Assembly: GCA_005791875.1 (NCBI GenBank)
Contig: SXTU01000257.1
Location: 1 to 45,049, forward strand
Origin: Verrucomicrobiales bacterium
GTDB taxonomy: Bacteria > Verrucomicrobiota > Verrucomicrobiia > Limisphaerales > SXTU01
Direction of reading: 5' to 3'
DNA length: 45,049 nucleotides
Shown one piece after another: positions 44,454-45,049 of this stretch; position 1 is the first letter of the stretch; every line of letters begins with the position of its first letter. Made by a program: the position numbers and the translations under genes. Under the pieces are notes generated by a model. The model did not search any database. It was not told the origin of the DNA and worked only from the letters and a program-made list of their open reading frames with translations.

Positions 44454-45049
44454 ATGTTAGGAACCATCTTTAAGAAAATCTTCGGCTCAAAGAACGAACG
44501 CGAATTGAAGCGCCTGTGGCCGCTCGTGAAGCGTATCAACGAGCTGGAGGCCGCACTTCAGTCCCAGCCCGAGCAGGTCCTTCGGGACAAGACCGCCGCG
44601 TGGAAGACGAAGCTCTCCGCCATCAAGGACGATGCCGAGCTGGCGCGTGAGGTGGAAGCCGTCCTGCCCGAGGCCTTCGCCGTGGTGAAGAACGCCTGCC
44701 GCCGGATGTGCGGTTCGGACGTGATGGTGCGCGAGCATCCGCTGCGCTGGGAGATGGTGCCGTTCGACGTGCAGCTCATCGGCGGCATGGCACTGCACAA
44801 GGGGATGATCTCCGAAATGGCCACCGGCGAAGGCAAGACGCTCGTCGCCACGCTCCCGACTTACCTCAACGCGATCACCGGCCGCGGCGTCCATGTCGTC
44901 ACGGTCAACGACTACCTCGCCGCGCGCGACAGCGAGTGGATGGGCGCGGTCTATAAGTTCCTCGGCCTCACGGTCGGCTGCATCCTGCACGACCAGCCGC
45001 CACCCGTCCGCCGTGCGCAATACGCCTGCGACATCACCTACGGCACCAA
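44454..45049 (+). CDS. secA: Preprotein translocase ATPase SecA, 5' part only
   Basis: The frame from ATG 44454 runs off the window after 198 residues. [20 protein letters not shown] is the usual N-terminus, with [12 protein letters not shown] following. [35 protein letters not shown] comes next and [19 protein letters not shown] holds the Walker A motif. [19 protein letters not shown] and CDITYGT complete the early NBD1. SecA powers Sec-dependent export, which the many secreted proteins in this window would use. The frame is intact so far. No strong ribosome binding site is visible before the ATG. Confidence 0.97.
   Translation, partial: MLGTIFKKIFGSKNERELKRLWPLVKRINELEAALQSQPEQVLRDKTAAWKTKLSAIKDDAELAREVEAVLPEAFAVVKNACRRMCGSDVMVREHPLRWEMVPFDVQLIGGMALHKGMISEMATGEGKTLVATLPTYLNAITGRGVHVVTVNDYLAARDSEWMGAVYKFLGLTVGCILHDQPPPVRRAQYACDITYGT

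Overview
The window is a GC-rich chromosomal segment, most likely from Verrucomicrobiota, probably the Pedosphaera/Limisphaerales side rather than Planctomycetota. Four markers support this: a four-gene prepilin-like set matching what I remember as the Verru_Chthon cassette (proteins A-D); a DUF1549/DUF1553 plus DUF1501 pair; tandem PQQ-type beta-propeller proteins beginning with the W-R-G-P-N-Q-N-G type motif; and a thioredoxin/PDZ protein. No rRNA, tRNA, CRISPR array, prophage or intact transposase gene was seen.

Layout. 1-1550: the start of a membrane acyltransferase gene, then a scrap heap of broken gene pieces (membrane-protein tail, Ser/Thr kinase core, ECF sigma factor). 1586-4104 (minus): ruvC, a small Ser-rich membrane protein, ruvA and a DUF374 acyltransferase. 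4372-23511 (plus): a BrnT-like toxin and a CopG-like antitoxin, directly coupled to two pseudopilin genes, then cassette genes D-, B-, C- and A-like, and finally an 8.8-kb gene for a secreted protein with a subtilisin fold, NHL repeats and P/PPC-type domains. 23700-24644 (plus): a PfkB sugar kinase. 24768-30791 (minus): two PQQ-like propeller proteins, an adenylate-forming enzyme and a secreted esterase, divergent from a MarR regulator (30959). 31637-36621 (plus): DUF1549/1553 protein, DUF1501 protein and dipeptide epimerase. 36679-44099 (minus): Trx/PDZ protein, coiled-coil membrane protein, moaE, moaD, hpt, a large YfhO-like membrane protein and a lipoprotein. 44454-end (plus): the start of secA.

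The most unusual feature is the repeat content. Two kinds are present. (1) Long imperfect palindromes of at least five sequence families. Several lie in frame inside genes, at protein positions that should tolerate extra sequence: the leaders of the D- and B-like prepilins, the N-terminus of the A-like protein, the signal-peptide n-region of the DUF1501 protein, and an inter-domain linker of the DUF1549/1553 protein. One supplies the stop codon of the epimerase gene. (2) Short arrays with a strict 7-base period, usually paired with an inverted array. Each locus has its own heptamer. They fill every gap of moaE-moaD-hpt-yfhO and also occur around ruvA/ruvC.

How the genes may work together (inference): the 4.9-23.5 kb block looks like a dedicated type IV pilus/type II secretion-like surface apparatus with its own giant Asn/Thr-rich exoproteins. 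No ATPase, secretin or prepilin peptidase is encoded here, so these would come from elsewhere in the genome. The TA pair in front could stabilise the block. Functions were assigned by reading translated motifs; no database search was run.
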